Assembly: GCA_963753955.1 (NCBI GenBank) | Contig: CAVWEM010000003.1 | Location: 1-64,000 of the forward strand | From: Methylumidiphilus sp963753955 | Lineage (GTDB): Bacteria; Pseudomonadota; Gammaproteobacteria; Methylococcales; Methylococcaceae | DNA length: 64,000 nucleotides | Direction of reading: 5' to 3' | In this document: piece by piece, positions 54,989 through 63,815 of the stretch | How the letters are laid out: every line of letters starts with the position of its first letter | Position numbering within the stretch: the first letter of the stretch is position 1 | Position numbers and translations under genes: made by a program | The notes under the pieces: model-generated | Database searches by the model: none | Told to the model about the DNA's origin: nothing | What the model saw: only the letters and a program-made list of their open reading frames with translations

Positions 54989-55622
54989 GGGCGGGAAGCT
55001 CCCTCTTAAAGCCTTCGATCATCGCATCCATGACCAAGGCCGCCGTTTCCGGCAAGGGCCGCCAATCACCCCAGGGATCGCCGCGCTTGGTCAAGTGAAG
55101 GGCAACGACCCCATGCCAGCCAGCGCCAAAAGCTTGGGCAACCAGGTGCGGATCTTGAAGATCGGCCCGCAACAGCCCTTTTGCAATGGCTTCGGCCACC
55201 GTGGCGACCAGGAAGGCGTAACCGTCCTCCTCCGGGTTGCCGTGTCCCATCCACGCAAGGTCGTCCGTGTCCAATTTTCGGTTGGACATGAGCATCAGCC
55301 GGTAATGGTTGGGATGTTCGACGCCAAAATTGACGAAAGCCATGCCGATCAGGCGCAGGCGCGTCAACGGGTCAGGCTCCGCAGCGACAGCCTTGAGAGC
55401 TTTGGCAAGCGACACCGAATCCTCCCGGCACAACTCGCGGATGAGCGTGTCCTTGTCCTTGAAATGGGAATAGATTGCCGTCGCCGAATATTCGATGGCC
55501 TCGGCGATGCGCCGCATCGTCACCGCGTCGTAGCCCTCGGCGACAAACAGCTCACGCGCCGCGTCAAGGATCTTCTGCCGCACCCGCTGCCGCTCGCGCC
55601 CACGCCGTTCTATGCTGCCCAC
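54981..55622 (-). CDS. TetR family repressor of the efflux operon
   Basis: 213 residues. The N-terminal HTH (RQKILDAARELFVAEGYDAVTMRRIAEAIEYSATAIYSHFKDKDTLI) is classical TetR; the C-terminal region is like TetR_C ligand domains (MIEGFKRELPARG end). First gene of the leftward tetR-MFP-RND-OMF operon. A 13-base palindrome lies 20 bases upstream, so autorepression relieved by a pump substrate is likely. Confidence 0.88.
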   Translation of the reverse strand: MGSIERRGRERQRVRQKILDAARELFVAEGYDAVTMRRIAEAIEYSATAIYSHFKDKDTLIRELCREDSVSLAKALKAVAAEPDPLTRLRLIGMAFVNFGVEHPNHYRLMLMSNRKLDTDDLAWMGHGNPEEDGYAFLVATVAEAIAKGLLRADLQDPHLVAQAFGAGWHGVVALHLTKRGDPWGDWRPLPETAALVMDAMIEGFKRELPARG

Positions 55623-55641
55623 TGGAACACCTGTCTTTTAT

Positions 55642-55654
55642 TTAACTGTGTTAA
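55642..55654. promoter_or_regulatory. Candidate TetR operator TTAACTGTGTTAA
   Basis: Perfect palindrome of 5-base arms around TGT, 20 bases before the TetR ATG, where the operon promoter should be. Confidence 0.55.
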
Positions 55655-55707
55655 GTTTGTGGGTGTTGGACATGCCTGTCAAGGGAAATTCAGCCCACAA
55701 TACTGTT

Positions 55708-55756
55708 GAATTAAGGATTTTTCCGTACGTCCTGAGCCTTTCGAAGGACTTAATTC
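55708..55756. repeat. Inverted repeat with TCCTGAGCCTTTCGAAGGA core
   Basis: Arms GAATTAAG (55708-55715) and CTTAATTC (55749-55756). Related in layout to 21997-22053 (TTAAG flanks and a CTCAGGAC-type core). 55757-55886 holds no gene that I can support. Confidence 0.55.
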
Positions 55757-55886
55757 AGAGTTTCCCTATTAATATCGGCAAACCTCATAAATCTGCTACG
55801 CTAAAGCATGGACTTTGGGCGTTTTCACCGCAAGGGGGTAGCAATTCTCAGTTTGGCCCAAAAGTGGGAATCGCTGGCAATGGGAC

Positions 55887-57078
55887 CTCATCACCTATCA
55901 GTTTCTCATAACCACTTGAAAGGTCGGCAAAGGGATGCCGTTTTGCAGGCACCGCTTCAGGCGGCGCAAGCCCCGTGTGAGCCAGGACACCAAACTGCGG
56001 TGGAGTTTCCCGAAGCTCCAATGGTTAGGGCCGCTTTGCGCTTGTGTTTTTTTTCGAGTGGGGTCGGGCGGCGCAAAGCATCTTCCCGGCCGACGCGGAC
56101 ACACCAGTGCATCGCCAGCGACATGACGAGGAGCAGCCGCTCCAGGCGGCCGGCATGCTCCAGTTGCGAATCCTCCAGCTCGAAGCCCCGGCCCTTGAAG
56201 TCGGAGAACATCGGCTCGATGGCCCAGCGGGCGGTGTGGTCGAGCACCGCGGCCCGCGTCGGGGCGCAGTCCATGGCGATTATCCACGGCTCCGGATGGC
56301 CCGCCTCGTGGAGGATGCCGAGGTTGGTCATGACGCCCTGCGCGAACAGCCGCACCCCCGGCAGGTAGCGCTCAACCACGCCCCGAGCCAGCTCGCCGGT
56401 GGCGGTCTCGTCGCCAGGGCCCGGATCCGCCCGGCAGGTTGCCTTTCAGCCGCAGGCGGTAGCCCCAGCCGTGGCCACCGGGCCAGGCGAACAGGGGGCG
56501 GCCGAGGGGTAGAACCGATCCGCCGACAACAGCGCCTTCGCGCCCTCCGGCAGCCAGGCCAAGGCTTGTTCCAGTAGCTTACGCTGGCCCTCGAAGCCGA
56601 TGTTGGCCGGACCTTCCTCGGCCAGCCAAGCCAGCGGCAGCGCCCGGTCGCCGACCCCCGGCCCCGCCATCAACACCGCCACGCGGTCGCCCAGCTCGGT
56701 CTGGTCCATGCTCAGCAGCACGGTCTGCCCGTTCCGCGCCGCCTTGGACAGCTCTTCCCGTGCAAAAGGCTCCATCACCGCCGTGGCCAGCAGCAACGGG
56801 TCCTTCAGCAAGCGCCTTGGCCATTGCTCGCGCATGCCCTGGCGCTCGGTTTCCAGCGGCGGCAGGTTGGCCAGCTCCACCGTGTTCGGCGTCTGGCCCT
56901 CGATCATCGCGCCCACGGCCAGCGACAGTTTCCTCGCCACCGTCTTGCGCAACCCCGGAAGCGCGGCGGCAAGCCCGCGTTCCACTTCGTCAGCCAGCTT
57001 TTTTACAGTCCCCATCGGCCCCTATTGGCAAGAATCGTCTAAATGCGGAAGCCTATCTGAAACTGATAGGTGATGAGG
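55887..57078 (-). mobile_element. IS4-type insertion sequence with 8-bp target duplication
   Basis: 1192 bp. Perfect 20-base inverted repeats CCTCATCACCTATCAGTTTC at 55887-55906 and its complement at 57059-57078. CAATGGGA is repeated directly outside both ends (55879-55886 and 57079-57086). Carries one frameshifted transposase. Confidence 0.9.
55957..57015 (-). pseudogene. IS4-family transposase, frameshifted
   Basis: The N-terminal part starts at ATG 57015 (MGTVKKLADEVERGLAAALPGLRK) and runs to about 56450 with LSMDQTELGDR and LLSADRFY (two catalytic Asp). The C-terminal part continues in another frame with AMDCAPTRAAV and WAIEPMFSDFKGRGFELEDSQL (catalytic Glu). At least one frameshift separates them near 56450. 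Either a dead copy or a sequencing error. Confidence 0.8.
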
Positions 57079-57165
57079 CAATGGGACTTCAGGACATCTA
57101 GCGCCCTAAAAGGATGTTCCATAGAATGTTTGGCATCCGCAAATTTCGCATTGACAGGAGGAGAT

Positions 57166-57407
57166 ATGGCTGATGGCATCATCAAACCTGGGCGGGTCGA
57201 TCCGGGTTCTTGGAAGAAATGGTTGCAGCAGGGGCTGGGGCTGGTTTGGCGCTCGCCGCTATTTTGGCTGGGCTTGATGGGTATCCTTGATTTCGGGATA
57301 CGCTACGGCGGCATCTTCCAGCCCATCCTCATTATTGTTGGCAGTTTCCCTCGGCTTCAACGCGGCGGTCGCCGTGGATCAGGAGGCTGGAATGGTCTCG
57401 GTCTTTC
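57166..57407 (+). pseudogene. Truncated membrane-protein gene cut by the IS66 element
   Basis: ATG 57166 with AGGAGGAG 5 bases upstream, a strong start. The product begins MADGIIKPGRVDPGSWKKWLQQGLGLVWRSP followed by a hydrophobic segment (LFWLGLMGILDFGI). The frame shifts near 57340 (LLAVSLGFNAAVAVDQE in the other frame) and is cut at 57408 by the left repeat of the IS66 element. No family recognised. I see no continuation beyond the element at 59713. Confidence 0.5.
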
Positions 57408-58930
57408 GTAAGCAGTCAGCCAAACCACTGTTGAGGCTGCGTACCCTTCGGTGTTCCTTTCCTTGTTCTTCCCATCGCAGCGGCAATAGTTCGTCGATCC
57501 GGCTGGCGGGCCAGGCCGGGAGCTTTTCCAGGGTGTCCTTGAGCCATGCCGCTGGGTCGAGGCCGTTGAGCCGGGCGGTGCCGAGCAGGGTCTGGATGGC
57601 GGCGGCGCGCTTGCCTGCCCGCTCCGAACCGGCAAACAACCAATTTTTCCTGCCGACAGCGATGGGGCGGATGGCGTTCTCCAAAACGTTATCGTCGATG
57701 GGCAGGCGCCCGGTCCCGGCGTAGCGGGCCAGGGCTTCCCAACGTTTCAGGCCGTAGTCCATGGCCTTGGCGGCGCCGCTGCCATTGGGCGCCTGGGCGC
57801 GGGTCTTCACCAGCCAGGCGTGGAACAGCTTGAGCCTTGGCCTCGCGTTTTTGGCGCGCAGCCGCTGGCGTTCCTCGACGGTTTTGTCTTTGGCCTTGGC
57901 CTCGATCCGGCAGAGCCTGCCGATGCGGCGCAGGGCGCGGGCGGCTATCGGGCTGCCGCTGGCCTTCGCCAAGTCAAAGAACTTGCGCCGGGCGTGGGCC
58001 CTGCAGCCGAGCTCGACGACGGTCTTGTCCTGGAACAGGGCCTTGTAGCCTGCGTAGCCGTCGACCATGAGATGGCCGTGCCAGCCTTCGAGGAACGAGG
58101 CGGCGTGCTTGCCTGCGCGGCTGGCCTGGTAGTCGAAGACGACGATGGGCGGACCCTGGCCGAGGCCGTTGCTGCGGCAGGCCCAAAGATGCGCCTTCTT
58201 GGTCTTGCCGCTGCCGGGGTCGAGCTGCTGCACGGGGGTCTCGTCGGCATGCGGCACGCTTTCCTGCAAAAGGCGCCAGGCCAGCCGGCCGGCGAGGGGC
58301 TGCAAGGCCACGCCGATCCGCCCGACCCAGTCGGCCAGCGTCGGCAGTGCCAGCGTGACGCCCTGCCGGGCGGCGATCTGCGCCAGCCGGTACAACGGCA
58401 AGTGGTCGGCGAATTTGGAAATACGGTGAACTTGGCGGGCTCGACGTCGATCTGCTCGCTGACATCCTCGCCGATTTTGACCGGCTCGCCGCCGCACTGG
58501 CCGCAGGTGCAGGACTCGGGTTCGTGGCGGTGTTCGACGCGCGGCAGGTGGGCGGGCAACGGCTGCCTCCCGGCGCGGGCGCGGGGCTTGCGGGGGGCGG
58601 CGGCTTGAGCGCGCGTCCGGCCTCCTCCAGCTCCGCCTCGATGGCGGACAGGTCTGCCGCCACCGTCTCCCCGAACAGTTCGCGCTGCCCGGCGGCGGCC
58701 AGCGCCTCGCTCCTCTGGCCGAAGCGCATGCGCTTGTGGCGGGCGAGTTCGGGGGTCAGGGCTTGGATTTTGAGGTTCGCCGCGTTCAGCACCGCGTCTT
58801 TGTGGGCGATGGTCTGGCGCGCGGCGGCCAGTTCGCCGACGAGTTTTTCGATGTCTTCCGGGGACAGGGACGCCGCGCCCGAAGTGGCTGGAATGGCGTA
58901 AGGAAGGATCGGTCCGGCCTTGGAATCCAT
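57379..58930 (-). pseudogene. IS66 transposase TnpC, frameshifted
   Basis: The N-terminal part from ATG 58930 (MDSKAGPILPYAIPATSG) has the long coiled region (LVGELAAARQTIAHKDAVL) and RMRFGQRSE. Two or more frameshifts near 58560 and 58420 separate it from CTCGQCGGEPVKIGEDV (zinc-binding) and from the DDE core (HADETPVQQL, MVDGYAGY, LPIDDNVLENAIRPIAVGRKNWLFAGS). The frame reads through the terminal repeat to 57379. Probably inactive as sequenced. Confidence 0.8.
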
Positions 58931-59002
58931 GGCGGCATTATACCGTTGAAACCAGCCGGAAGCCTTGCCTTGCAAGGGTTTGGAGGGTTTTTGGCGCGGC
59001 TT

Positions 59003-59347
59003 TCAAAGCCTCGCGCCAGTCGGCAAGGCTGCCTCCAGGCGCTGCCAGTCACCCCCCGAAACCAGCCACTCCCACTGCGCCGGGGCCAGGTTGAAGAACG
59101 CGTCGCCAGGCCCGGGCCAAGTGAAATGCCCCCTGTGCAGCCGCCGCTGGCACAGCCACACCCCGTTGCCGTCCCAAGCCAGGGCTTTCAGGCGGTTGCC
59201 GCGTTTGCTCGTGAACAAATAGGCGCTGCCGTCGAAAGGGTCCGCGCCCAAGGCCTGGAGCTTCAAGGACAGCCCGTCCGCGCCCAGCCGCATGTCCACC
59301 GGCGCCGCCGCCGCCAGGATCCGGCCCGGCGGGACCAACCCAGGCAC
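59003..59347 (-). CDS. tnpB: IS66 accessory protein TnpB
   Basis: Probable GTG start at 59347, giving 114 residues (typical 115). PVDMRLGADGLSLKLQALGADPFDGSAYLFTSKRGNRLKALAWDGNGVWL is the IS66 TnpB/Orf2 signature. Needed for transposition together with TnpA and TnpC. Overlaps the tnpA end. Confidence 0.75.
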   Translation of the reverse strand: MPGLVPPGRILAAAAPVDMRLGADGLSLKLQALGADPFDGSAYLFTSKRGNRLKALAWDGNGVWLCQRRLHRGHFTWPGPGDAFFNLAPAQWEWLVSGGDWQRLEAALPTGARL

Positions 59348-59637
59348 CGCAGCAGCTCCGCCACCCAACGCGGCTCCGCCGAGGCGGGCAGTCCCAGCCG
59401 GTGCCCCGAGGCCGTCCGCAACACCAAGGACTCGGCGGCGGGTGGCCCGGCGGGCACGATCTTCACCGGCACCAAAGCGGGTGGCGCCGGCGGGGGTGGC
59501 GTAGAGGACCGATGCTCCGGCAGCCGGGCCGAAAAGCTGGATATGCCCAGGCCATGCGGACGGCAGTAAGCCGCCTGCGAAAGTCCGCTGGCCTGCCAGG
59601 CCTCGATGTGATGGTTCCAGTTGATCCGCGATGCCAT
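59263..59637 (-). CDS. tnpA: IS66 accessory protein TnpA (HTH)
   Basis: 124 residues from ATG 59637. The N-terminal helix-turn-helix (WNHHIEAWQASGLSQAAYCRPHGLGISSF) is typical of IS66 Orf1. The last part overlaps tnpB in another frame, longer than usual, so a small error near the end is possible. Confidence 0.75.
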   Translation of the reverse strand: MASRINWNHHIEAWQASGLSQAAYCRPHGLGISSFSARLPEHRSSTPPPPAPPALVPVKIVPAGPPAAESLVLRTASGHRLGLPASAEPRWVAELLRCLGWSRRAGSWRRRRRWTCGWARTGCP

Positions 59638-59863
59638 CGCTTACCCTCCGCAAAAATGCAGACAATGGCGGTTTGGGAAACCGATTCACAGATGGGGCGG
59701 CTGACTGCTTACGAGCATAGATTGAAGATCGTCGTCGAGATTTTGGATGGTCAGGCTAGCCATGATTGTTCTCCGGATTAGTCGTTATGGGTTTGAGAAC
59801 CGGCGAATGTCGGACATTCAATAAGGTACGCGATGCGAACCCGGCTGGCCCCAACAATGGGAG

Positions 59864-59979
59864 GTAGGGTGCGGTGAGGAACGAACCGCACCGTTCGAGG
59901 GATGGTTTGAAACACGCGAATACCGTTCATGTTTCATGTTCCTCGATTGGTGCGGTTCGCAAGCTCACCGCACTCTACG
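59864..59979. repeat. REP pair GTAGGGTGCGGT... downstream of RAYT 2
   Basis: GTAGGGTGCGGTGAGG...GAACCGCACCG and GGTGCGGTTCGC...CACCGCACTCTACG. The same family flanks the other side of the RAYT gene at 60562-60670. The preceding 59713-59863 contains no gene I can support. Confidence 0.75.
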
Positions 59980-59982
59980 TCT

Positions 59983-60516
59983 CTATTCCCCGGCCATGAC
60001 ATCCGACAAATCGACTCCATTGCCCCAGTTGGCCGGGCACATTCCTTGGCGCACGAAATTGTGAAAACTCGAATGGGGCCAATCCACAACATTCCGCACC
60101 CATCCATGCTTGACCGGGTTCCAATGGATATAATCAATATGCCGGTGGTAATCCCTGTCATCCCGGATCAAATGATCCCAAAACCGGCGTTGCCACAAGC
60201 CACGCTCACCACGTTGGACTCGGCTTGTTGAAATGCGTTCTCCCGTGGCAATGCCACGGGGGAAGTTACCTTTTATCAAACCCCATCGCGTGGAATAATC
60301 CGCATCCCCGATAGGCAGCGTCATTAGGCAATGCAAATGCTCAGGCAGCACCACAATCGCATCAATGCGAAAAGGATGCTTCGTCTTCACCTTGGAAAAA
60401 GCCTCGCGCAGGACGTCGATTTTATCGACCAACAAGTGATTGCCTTTCCGCTCCGCCAGGTTAACCGTGAAGAACCAAGTAGCTCCGGTTTGGTAAATGC
60501 GGCGATAGTCTGGCAT
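59983..60516 (-). CDS. REP-associated tyrosine transposase (RAYT), intact
   Basis: 177 residues from ATG 60516 (MPDYRRIYQTGATWFFTVNLAERKG). HUH motif in VVLPEHLHCLMTLP, then GERGLWQRRFWDHLIRDDRDYHRHIDYIHWNPVKHGWV, the catalytic Tyr region of the Y1 family. These enzymes cut and join REP sequences. Flanked by matching REPs on both sides, so this is a complete RAYT/REP locus. Confidence 0.9.
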   Translation of the reverse strand: MPDYRRIYQTGATWFFTVNLAERKGNHLLVDKIDVLREAFSKVKTKHPFRIDAIVVLPEHLHCLMTLPIGDADYSTRWGLIKGNFPRGIATGERISTSRVQRGERGLWQRRFWDHLIRDDRDYHRHIDYIHWNPVKHGWVRNVVDWPHSSFHNFVRQGMCPANWGNGVDLSDVMAGE

Positions 60517-60561
60517 GGCGAATGGGGTTGTGAGGGTGGCGGGATTTGTTTTTCGTTTGTC

Positions 60562-60670
60562 GTAGGGTGCGGTAAGTTTGCGAACCGCACCTGTCGCGGC
60601 TCATAAACGGTATGCGCATGGATCGAGCCAATCCGCGAACGGTGCGGTTCGTTCCTCACCGCACCCTACG
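60562..60670. repeat. REP pair upstream of RAYT 2
   Basis: CGTAGGGTGCGGTAAGTTTGCG and CGGTTCGTTCCTCACCGCACC type palindromes in inverted order, matching 59864-59979. Confidence 0.75.
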
Positions 60671-60698
60671 ACATTGCCGTTTTACCGCACCTTACCGC

Positions 60699-60844
60699 GT
60701 TTGTTGAAATGCGTTCTCCTGCGGCAATGCCACGGGAAAAGTTGCCTTTTATCAAACCCCATCGCGTGGAATAATCCGCATCCCCGATAGGCAGCGTCAT
60801 TAGGCAGTGCAAATGCTCAGGCAGCACCACAACCGCATCAATGC
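60699..60844 (-). pseudogene. RAYT fragment duplicated from the neighbouring RAYT
   Basis: About 145 bases nearly identical to 60224-60364 of the intact RAYT (RIDAVVVLPEHLHCLMTLPIGDADYSTRWGLIKGNF...). One side is joined to REP DNA, the other is cut at codon GCG by the IS5-family element at 60845. No intact domain. Confidence 0.85.
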
Positions 60845-61926
60845 GGCGTTGGTGCATAAATAATTTGGAGCTTGCATGATCCCTTACCCAATAGGCTCAG
60901 GACAAAGCTTGCCCTGCCCGGACCGACACCGGCATGCCGAGGTAGGCCATGGCATTGAGCGCGGCGACGCGCACATGGACCTCTGTCACTTGGCCCTCAA
61001 AAATGCGGGAGGCCAATCCGGGGCCGAACAACTGCTTCAGGCGGTACATGCCATTTTCGGCGATGCTGCGGCGGTGATAATTGACCGCTTGCTTCCAACC
61101 GGCCAAGCCCTTCTCCGCGATGGCCTCCAAGGCCTGGGTGCGGGGATGGCCCGCCTCCCAAGGAACGGCATTTTCTCTCGGCGGGATGGCCGCCTTCGCG
61201 TCCCGCTCCATCGCCGCGTCGTACACGTCGCGGGTGTCACAGGCACCGTCGGCGTCGACCTGGCCGATCTCCCCCTCGGCCTGTCCGAGCAAACCCGCGA
61301 AGACCCCGGCATCCGTCCGCTCCACGGTGGCGACCTCCACGGCGACCACGTCCTTCACGTCCGCATCAAGGCCCAGATGGACCTTGCGCCAAGTCCGCCG
61401 CTTGCCAACCCCGTGCTGGCGCACTTTCCACTCGCCCTCGCCGAAAATCTTCAAGCCGGTGGAATCGGCCACCAGATGGACCGGGCCGGTGCGTGGACGG
61501 CGCGGGATCTCGGCCCGCAAGCTCCGGACGCGGCGCGACATCTGGGCATGGTCGGGAACGGGCGGGTCCCGACCCGTCAACCCGGCCAGCGAGCGGGCCA
61601 GCCCTTCCGCCGCCCGGCAGGGCAGGTGGAACACCGCCTTCAGGGTCGGCAGCGTCTGAATGGCCGCATCCAAGTAAGTGAAAGGCGCCCCGCGTTTGCC
61701 GTTGTGGGCAGCCCGCCAATGTCCGCGCAGGAACTCGTCGTCGAACCACACCGTCAGGCTGCCCCGCCGCACCGACGCACGGTCATGCTCCGGCCAATTC
61801 GTGACCCGATACTGCGCCTTTTTGACCGGTTCCGCTTTTGCGATAGGGGTGGCTTTCGACATCAATGTATATCAGTGGTTTACTGAACTCCATGATAGCT
61901 GAACATGGCATTTATGCACCAACGCC
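60845..61926 (-). mobile_element. IS5-family element (IS903-like ends)
   Basis: About 1082 bp with inverted repeats GGCGTTGGTGCATAAAT (60845-60861) and its complement (61910-61926). The left flank is the RAYT fragment; the right flank is not its continuation and I see no clear target duplication, so one side was rearranged after insertion. Confidence 0.75.
60897..61865 (-). CDS. IS5-family transposase
   Basis: 322 residues, intact. NWPEHDRASVRRGSLTVWFDDE is the IS5/IS903-type N-terminus. Catalytic residues in LVADSTGLKIFGEGEW (Asp), QVDADGACDTRDVYDAA (Asp) and RRSIAENGMYRLKQLFG (Glu). Unrelated in sequence to the IS5-family transposase at 9253-10202. Confidence 0.9.
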   Translation of the reverse strand: MMSKATPIAKAEPVKKAQYRVTNWPEHDRASVRRGSLTVWFDDEFLRGHWRAAHNGKRGAPFTYLDAAIQTLPTLKAVFHLPCRAAEGLARSLAGLTGRDPPVPDHAQMSRRVRSLRAEIPRRPRTGPVHLVADSTGLKIFGEGEWKVRQHGVGKRRTWRKVHLGLDADVKDVVAVEVATVERTDAGVFAGLLGQAEGEIGQVDADGACDTRDVYDAAMERDAKAAIPPRENAVPWEAGHPRTQALEAIAEKGLAGWKQAVNYHRRSIAENGMYRLKQLFGPGLASRIFEGQVTEVHVRVAALNAMAYLGMPVSVRAGQALS

Positions 61927-61943
61927 GCGGGCTACCTAAATCG

Positions 61944-63035
61944 CTACTCCGCCTTCAACTTCTCCCAATACTCCGAATAGAGCGTGACTGCCGCCCCAAT
62001 GTCGGTCTGATACTCGCCTTTCGACAATATCTCGTCACTCGGGTAAACCGTAGGATCGTCGCGCAACTCAGGCTGCAACAGCTTGACTGCCGCCAAATTG
62101 GGCGAGGTGTAGCCGATTTTTTCGGCAATCACGTGGGCAATATCGGGACGCAACAGGAAATCGAGCAGCTTATAGGCTGAGTCCACATGGGGGGCGTTTT
62201 TCGGAATTACTAGATTGTCCATCCAGATAATCACTCCTTCTCGTGGGTGGACATAGCGGATGGCGGGGTCTTCCTGGCGGGCTTTGTAAGCCACGCCGTT
62301 CCAGGCCGCGCCGGCGTCTACTTCGCCGGTCACAAATTGCACGTCGATGGCATCGGACGTGAACACGCGGATATTGGGCAGCAGTTTTTTCAGCAACTCA
62401 TAAGCTAGACGGATTTGTCCCGGATCGGTGGTGTTGCCGGAATAGCCCAATACCCGCAATGCGATATGGAAAGCTTCGCGCATGTCGTTGGGCAAGAGCA
62501 GGCGGTTGCGGAACATCGGTTTCCACAAATCGCCCCAAGTTTGAATATCGTGAAGTTTGAATTTATCCGTGTTGACCGCAATGCCGGTGGTACCCCATAG
62601 ATATGGAATGCTATAGCGGTTGCTGGGGTCGAACGGTTTGTCGAGTTGGCGCGGGTCGAGATTCTTGAAATTTGTCAGCCGGGTTTTGTCGATTTCGTGC
62701 AGCATCCCTTCCTTGCGCATCTTATCGACAAAATAGGTGGAAGGCACTACTAGGTCATAACCGCCGCCGTCTAGCAGCTTGAGTTTGGCATATAGGGCTT
62801 CATTGCTGTCGTAAGTGGTTGTGCGGACGGCGATGCCGGTCGCTTGGGTGAATCGATCCAGCACTTCTTGGGGCAGATAATCCGACCAGTTGAACAGGCG
62901 GATTTCAAGTTCTTGCGCCCAGGCTATGGGGCAGAATAGAAACACTATTAATATTCTTATGATGCAGGCCCTCACCCCCGGCCCCTCTCCCGCAGGGAGA
63001 GGGGGGCAAGAATAGACGCGGTGGCGTTGTTTCAT
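61944..63035 (-). CDS. potD: Polyamine-type ABC transporter substrate-binding protein (PotD/PotF-like)
   Basis: 363 residues. The signal peptide ends near CPIAWAQ; the mature protein begins LEIRLFNWSDYLPQEVLDRFTQ, the PotD/F start, with YDSNEALYAKL, VVPSTYFVDKM and VHPREGVIIWMDNLVIPKNAP. ATG 63035 overlaps the potC stop (ATGA), which supports this start although codons 9-25 (PPLPAGEGPGVRA) are encoded by the CCCTCTCC repeat. Binds spermidine or putrescine in the periplasm. Confidence 0.88.
   Translation of the reverse strand: MKQRHRVYSCPPLPAGEGPGVRACIIRILIVFLFCPIAWAQELEIRLFNWSDYLPQEVLDRFTQATGIAVRTTTYDSNEALYAKLKLLDGGGYDLVVPSTYFVDKMRKEGMLHEIDKTRLTNFKNLDPRQLDKPFDPSNRYSIPYLWGTTGIAVNTDKFKLHDIQTWGDLWKPMFRNRLLLPNDMREAFHIALRVLGYSGNTTDPGQIRLAYELLKKLLPNIRVFTSDAIDVQFVTGEVDAGAAWNGVAYKARQEDPAIRYVHPREGVIIWMDNLVIPKNAPHVDSAYKLLDFLLRPDIAHVIAEKIGYTSPNLAAVKLLQPELRDDPTVYPSDEILSKGEYQTDIGAAVTLYSEYWEKLKAE
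62969..63007. repeat. CCCTCTCC/GGAGAGGG repeat inside the potD signal-peptide region
   Basis: CCTCACCCCCGGCCCCTCTC-CCGCA-GGGAGAGGGGG, same family as 14989-15023 and 24433-24464, here in frame within the coding sequence. Confidence 0.7.
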
Positions 63036-63811
63036 CGCGGCCTCCGCTGCAATAAAAACTGCGAACCGCCCACCAAAACCACCGACACGGCAAACAACAG
63101 CGCCGCCAAGGCATTCACCTCCGGCTTCACGCCCATCCGCACCATGGAATATATCTTCAATGGCAGCACTTCAAACTCCGGGCCGGTGACGAAGAAACTC
63201 ACCACCACATCATCCAGCGACAAGGCGAAACTCAGCATCCAACCGGCCACAACCGCCGGCATCGCCAAAGGCAAAACCACCCGGCGCATCGCCTGCCATT
63301 CGTTCGCACCTAGGTCTTGCGCCGCTTCGATCAAATGCCGGTCGAAACCTTGCAGGCGCGAATGCACGGTGACGGTGACGAAGGGCAGGCAGAACGTGGC
63401 ATGGGACAGCAGCAGCGACCAGAAACCCAGTTTGACGTGCAGGGCGATGAACAGCACCAGCAGCGAAACCGCCATGACGATGTCCGGCGACATCAGCGTG
63501 ACGAACAACAAGCCTTGCAGCAAGTTGCGGCCTCGGAAGCGGTAACGGTGCAACCCTATCGCGCCCAAGGTTCCCACCATGCCAGCCAAGCTGGCGGCAA
63601 GGCTGGCGACCAGCAGCGAATTCAACGCGGCTTCGATCAGGGTTGCGTCGGTGGCCAGGCTGCGATACCAAGCCAGACTGAAGCCTTCCCAACGGATGCC
63701 ATATTTGGACGGGTTGAACGAATACAGGATCAACACCGCCATCGGCAGGTATAAAAAGCCGAAGACTAGGGCAAGATAGGCGGTTTTAAGCCGGGCCATA
63801 AGTTTGCGCAT
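63032..63811 (-). CDS. potC: Polyamine-type ABC transporter permease (PotC-like)
   Basis: 259 residues with six hydrophobic segments. PSKYGIRWEGFSLAWYRSL near the N-terminus and the EAA loop EAAQDLGANEWQAMRRVVLPLAMPAV that contacts the ATPase. LSLDDVVVSFFVTGP is typical of PotC. The stop overlaps the potD ATG. Confidence 0.9.
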   Translation of the reverse strand: MRKLMARLKTAYLALVFGFLYLPMAVLILYSFNPSKYGIRWEGFSLAWYRSLATDATLIEAALNSLLVASLAASLAGMVGTLGAIGLHRYRFRGRNLLQGLLFVTLMSPDIVMAVSLLVLFIALHVKLGFWSLLLSHATFCLPFVTVTVHSRLQGFDRHLIEAAQDLGANEWQAMRRVVLPLAMPAVVAGWMLSFALSLDDVVVSFFVTGPEFEVLPLKIYSMVRMGVKPEVNALAALLFAVSVVLVGGSQFLLQRRPR

Positions 63812-63815
63812 ACGG

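Larger units (their letters stand above)
57408..59712 (-). mobile_element. IS66-family element without target duplication
   Basis: 2305 bp bounded by GTAAGCAGTCAGCC (57408-57421) and its complement GGCTGACTGCTTAC (59699-59712). Contains tnpA, tnpB and tnpC in the usual order. The eight bases outside (GGTCTTTC and GAGCATAG) do not match, so no 8-bp duplication. Confidence 0.85.

Noticed and set aside
60845..61926. Target-site duplication for the second IS5-family element
   Set aside because: Flanking bases on the two sides do not match for 4 or 9 bases.
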